The notes beneath the pieces were generated by a model. The model had not been told where the DNA came from, ran no database searches, and worked only from the letters and a program-made list of their open reading frames with translations. From an uncultured Eubacteriales bacterium (GTDB taxonomy: Bacteria > Bacillota > Clostridia > Christensenellales > CAG-917), in assembly GCA_900544575.1 (NCBI GenBank), contig UQVO01000015.1, positions 1-40,337 on the forward strand: a DNA stretch of 40,337 bases. Reading direction: 5' to 3'. Of the stretch, positions 38,856-40,337 are shown in pieces (position 1 is the stretch's first letter; each line of letters begins with the position of its first letter). Made by a program: the position numbers and the translations under genes.

Positions 38856-40261
38856 TAGATTTCGAAAAATTCGGCTATTCCGAAAAAGCTGCTGACGACG
38901 AAACCGAACAGTCCGGCTACGGTTACGGCTCGGAAGACGCCGAGGAGGAGATAGACTACGTCCCCGTGCCCCGCAAGGTTCCGGGCAAGGCGAACATAGT
39001 CGTCGTCGGCGTGGGCGGAGGCGGCAACAATGCCGTCAACAATATGATACGCGCGGGCATCAAGAGCGCAAGTTTCATCGTTATGAACACGGATATGCAG
39101 GCGCTCAATATGTCCCTCGTGCCCGAAGAGTGCAAGATACAGCTCGGCACCAACCGCACGGGCGGTCTGGGTGCAGGCTCCAACCCCGAAATAGGAAAAA
39201 TGGCGGCGGAAGAGTCCCGCGAGGAAATCAAGAAAGCACTCGAAGGCATCGACCTTCTCTTCATCACCGCAGGTATGGGCGGCGGCACGGGCACGGGCGC
39301 GGCTCCCGTCGTGGCGGAAATCGCCAAATCGATGGGCATCCTCACCGTTGCCGTAGTCACCAAACCCTTCAACTTCGAGGGCGCACAGCGTATGCAGAAC
39401 GCGGAAGCGGGCATCCGCAACCTCAAAAATTTCGTGGATACGCTGCTCATCATCCCCAACCAGAAGCTCATCGAAGTGCTTGACAACAAGATAGGTTTCA
39501 AGCGCGCGTTCGAAATCGCCGACGACGTGCTCCGTCAGGGCGTGCAGGGCGTCAGCGACGTCATAGCCAATCCCGAACTCATCAATCTCGACTTTGCCGA
39601 CGTGAAGACCATTCTCAAAAAACGCGGTCTTGCTCATATGGGCATAGGATACGGAAAGGGAGAGAAGAGGGTCATCGAAGCGGTGAGGAACGCCGTTTTC
39701 AGCCCCTTGCTCGAAACGGACATCGAGGGCGCGACGGGCATCATCGTCAACATCAGCGGCGGCGAAGATATGCTGCTCAGCGAAGTCACCGAAGCCTGCG
39801 AGATAGTCAAACAGGTCGTCGACCCCGCCGCCAACATCATTTTCGGCACCGCATTCGTGCCCGACAAGAAAGACATCGAAATTACGATAATCGCAACGGG
39901 CTTTGTCGACAAGAACAACGCCCCCGCGCGTTCCGTCGGTTCCGCACCCGTGCAGACGGGCAGACCGCTTGCCGCCGCGATAGCTGACGCTGCCGCAACA
40001 TCCGAGAAAGACGAAGAAACGGTTGAGCCCGTGAAGTCGGAATATAACCCCGACATCTTCGCACAGCGTCCCGTGTTCAATACGCGTCCCCAGCAGCCCG
40101 CCGCTCCGGCTCCCGAGCCCGAACCCGTGCAGCCCGCGCGTCCCGAACCCGCTCCCGCTCCCGAAAGCGCGGACGGCATTCCGTCAGGCCGCATCGACCT
40201 CGGAAATGCAGGCAGACAGGTGCCGCCGTTCCTGCGTCATTTGCGCCGCACCCGCGACTGA
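38852..40261 (+). CDS. ftsZ: Cell division protein FtsZ
   Basis: 469 residues; usual length is ~370-390. Tubulin-like GTPase that forms the Z ring. A ~45-residue acidic, Tyr-rich N-terminal extension precedes [16 protein letters not shown]; then NTDMQAL, the tubulin signature [22 protein letters not shown] and the T7-loop region with FADVKTI. The linker (~370-445) is Pro/Ala/Glu-rich with PAPEPEP-type repeats, and the end [13 protein letters not shown] is the conserved tail that binds FtsA and SepF, the latter encoded at 16240. A GGAGGT site precedes the ATG. Confidence 0.97.
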   Translation: MIDFEKFGYSEKAADDETEQSGYGYGSEDAEEEIDYVPVPRKVPGKANIVVVGVGGGGNNAVNNMIRAGIKSASFIVMNTDMQALNMSLVPEECKIQLGTNRTGGLGAGSNPEIGKMAAEESREEIKKALEGIDLLFITAGMGGGTGTGAAPVVAEIAKSMGILTVAVVTKPFNFEGAQRMQNAEAGIRNLKNFVDTLLIIPNQKLIEVLDNKIGFKRAFEIADDVLRQGVQGVSDVIANPELINLDFADVKTILKKRGLAHMGIGYGKGEKRVIEAVRNAVFSPLLETDIEGATGIIVNISGGEDMLLSEVTEACEIVKQVVDPAANIIFGTAFVPDKKDIEITIIATGFVDKNNAPARSVGSAPVQTGRPLAAAIADAAATSEKDEETVEPVKSEYNPDIFAQRPVFNTRPQQPAAPAPEPEPVQPARPEPAPAPESADGIPSGRIDLGNAGRQVPPFLRHLRRTRD

Positions 40262-40337
40262 ACGGCGCTATTTTGCGAATAACTGCGTCAGGCACTCTGC
40301 CGCGACTGCTCACGTACGAGAAGTACGCCACGCATCC
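40262..40337. other. Non-coding right edge with small hairpin
   Basis: After ftsZ there is no clear terminator. CGTAC (40313-40317) and GTACG (40323-40327) form a small hairpin around GAGAA in a CTCACGTAC...GTACGCCACGC context. The contig stops 10 nt later, so it may be a repeat that broke the assembly. Confidence 0.4.

Overview
The window is a chromosomal contig of a moderately GC-rich, endospore-forming-type Bacillota, most likely a Clostridia (Christensenellales/Oscillospirales-like). This rests on gene content: an FMN riboswitch with an ECF RibU, YlmE/SepF, PdaB-like and SpoVD-like genes, RqcH, an mDAP-type MurE and MraZ-RsmH. No tRNA, rRNA, CRISPR array or intact transposase was seen. 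The first 47 bases are not biological: they are an Illumina Nextera i5 adapter, so the left edge is an assembly artefact.

Layout. (1) 130-6288: an unrecognised membrane protein (-), then nadD-yqeK (fused) and rsfS, a small YhcN-like gene (-), and an FMN-riboswitch operon whose first gene fuses the riboflavin transporter RibU to the tRNA t6A ATPase TsaE, followed by tsaB, rimI and an alpha/beta hydrolase. (2) 6289-13759: a membrane-anchored MurF and Ddl behind a leader that can fold strongly, an NADP isocitrate dehydrogenase with a palindrome across its -10 box, a small XRE regulator with its own palindromic operator, a membrane protein of unknown function, a PdaB-like deacetylase and a tandem OB-fold SSB-like protein. 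(3) 13760-18426: one apparent operon of a GH36 alpha-galactosidase followed by yggS/ylmE, sepF, lspA and rluD. (4) 18636-25885: rqcH divergent from tig-clpP-clpX, a REP-like hairpin, engB and a convergent metallophosphoesterase. (5) 26200-26832: a cysteine-rich protein behind a sequence matching a sigma-K promoter. (6) 27156-40261: the division and cell wall (dcw) cluster mraZ-rsmH-ftsL-like-pbp-murE-mraY-murD-ftsW-murA-ftsA-ftsZ, with murF and ddl relocated about 20 kb upstream and no murG, murC, murB or ftsQ in this stretch.

How it fits together. Most genes serve peptidoglycan synthesis and division (MurF, Ddl, MurE, MraY, MurD, MurA, FtsW, a class B PBP, FtsA, FtsZ, SepF) or protein quality control and translation (trigger factor, ClpP, ClpX, RqcH, RsfS, TsaE/TsaB/RimI, RsmH, RluD, EngB). 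The points most worth a second look are the RibU-TsaE fusion under an FMN riboswitch; three promoters that sit exactly 6 nt from their ATG and so predict leaderless mRNAs; a dispersed palindromic repeat with an AAAGTATTATACTTT core; and the foldable murF leader. I did not find a clear new defence or mobile system. All calls come from reading the sequence and recalling family motifs; no database search was run.
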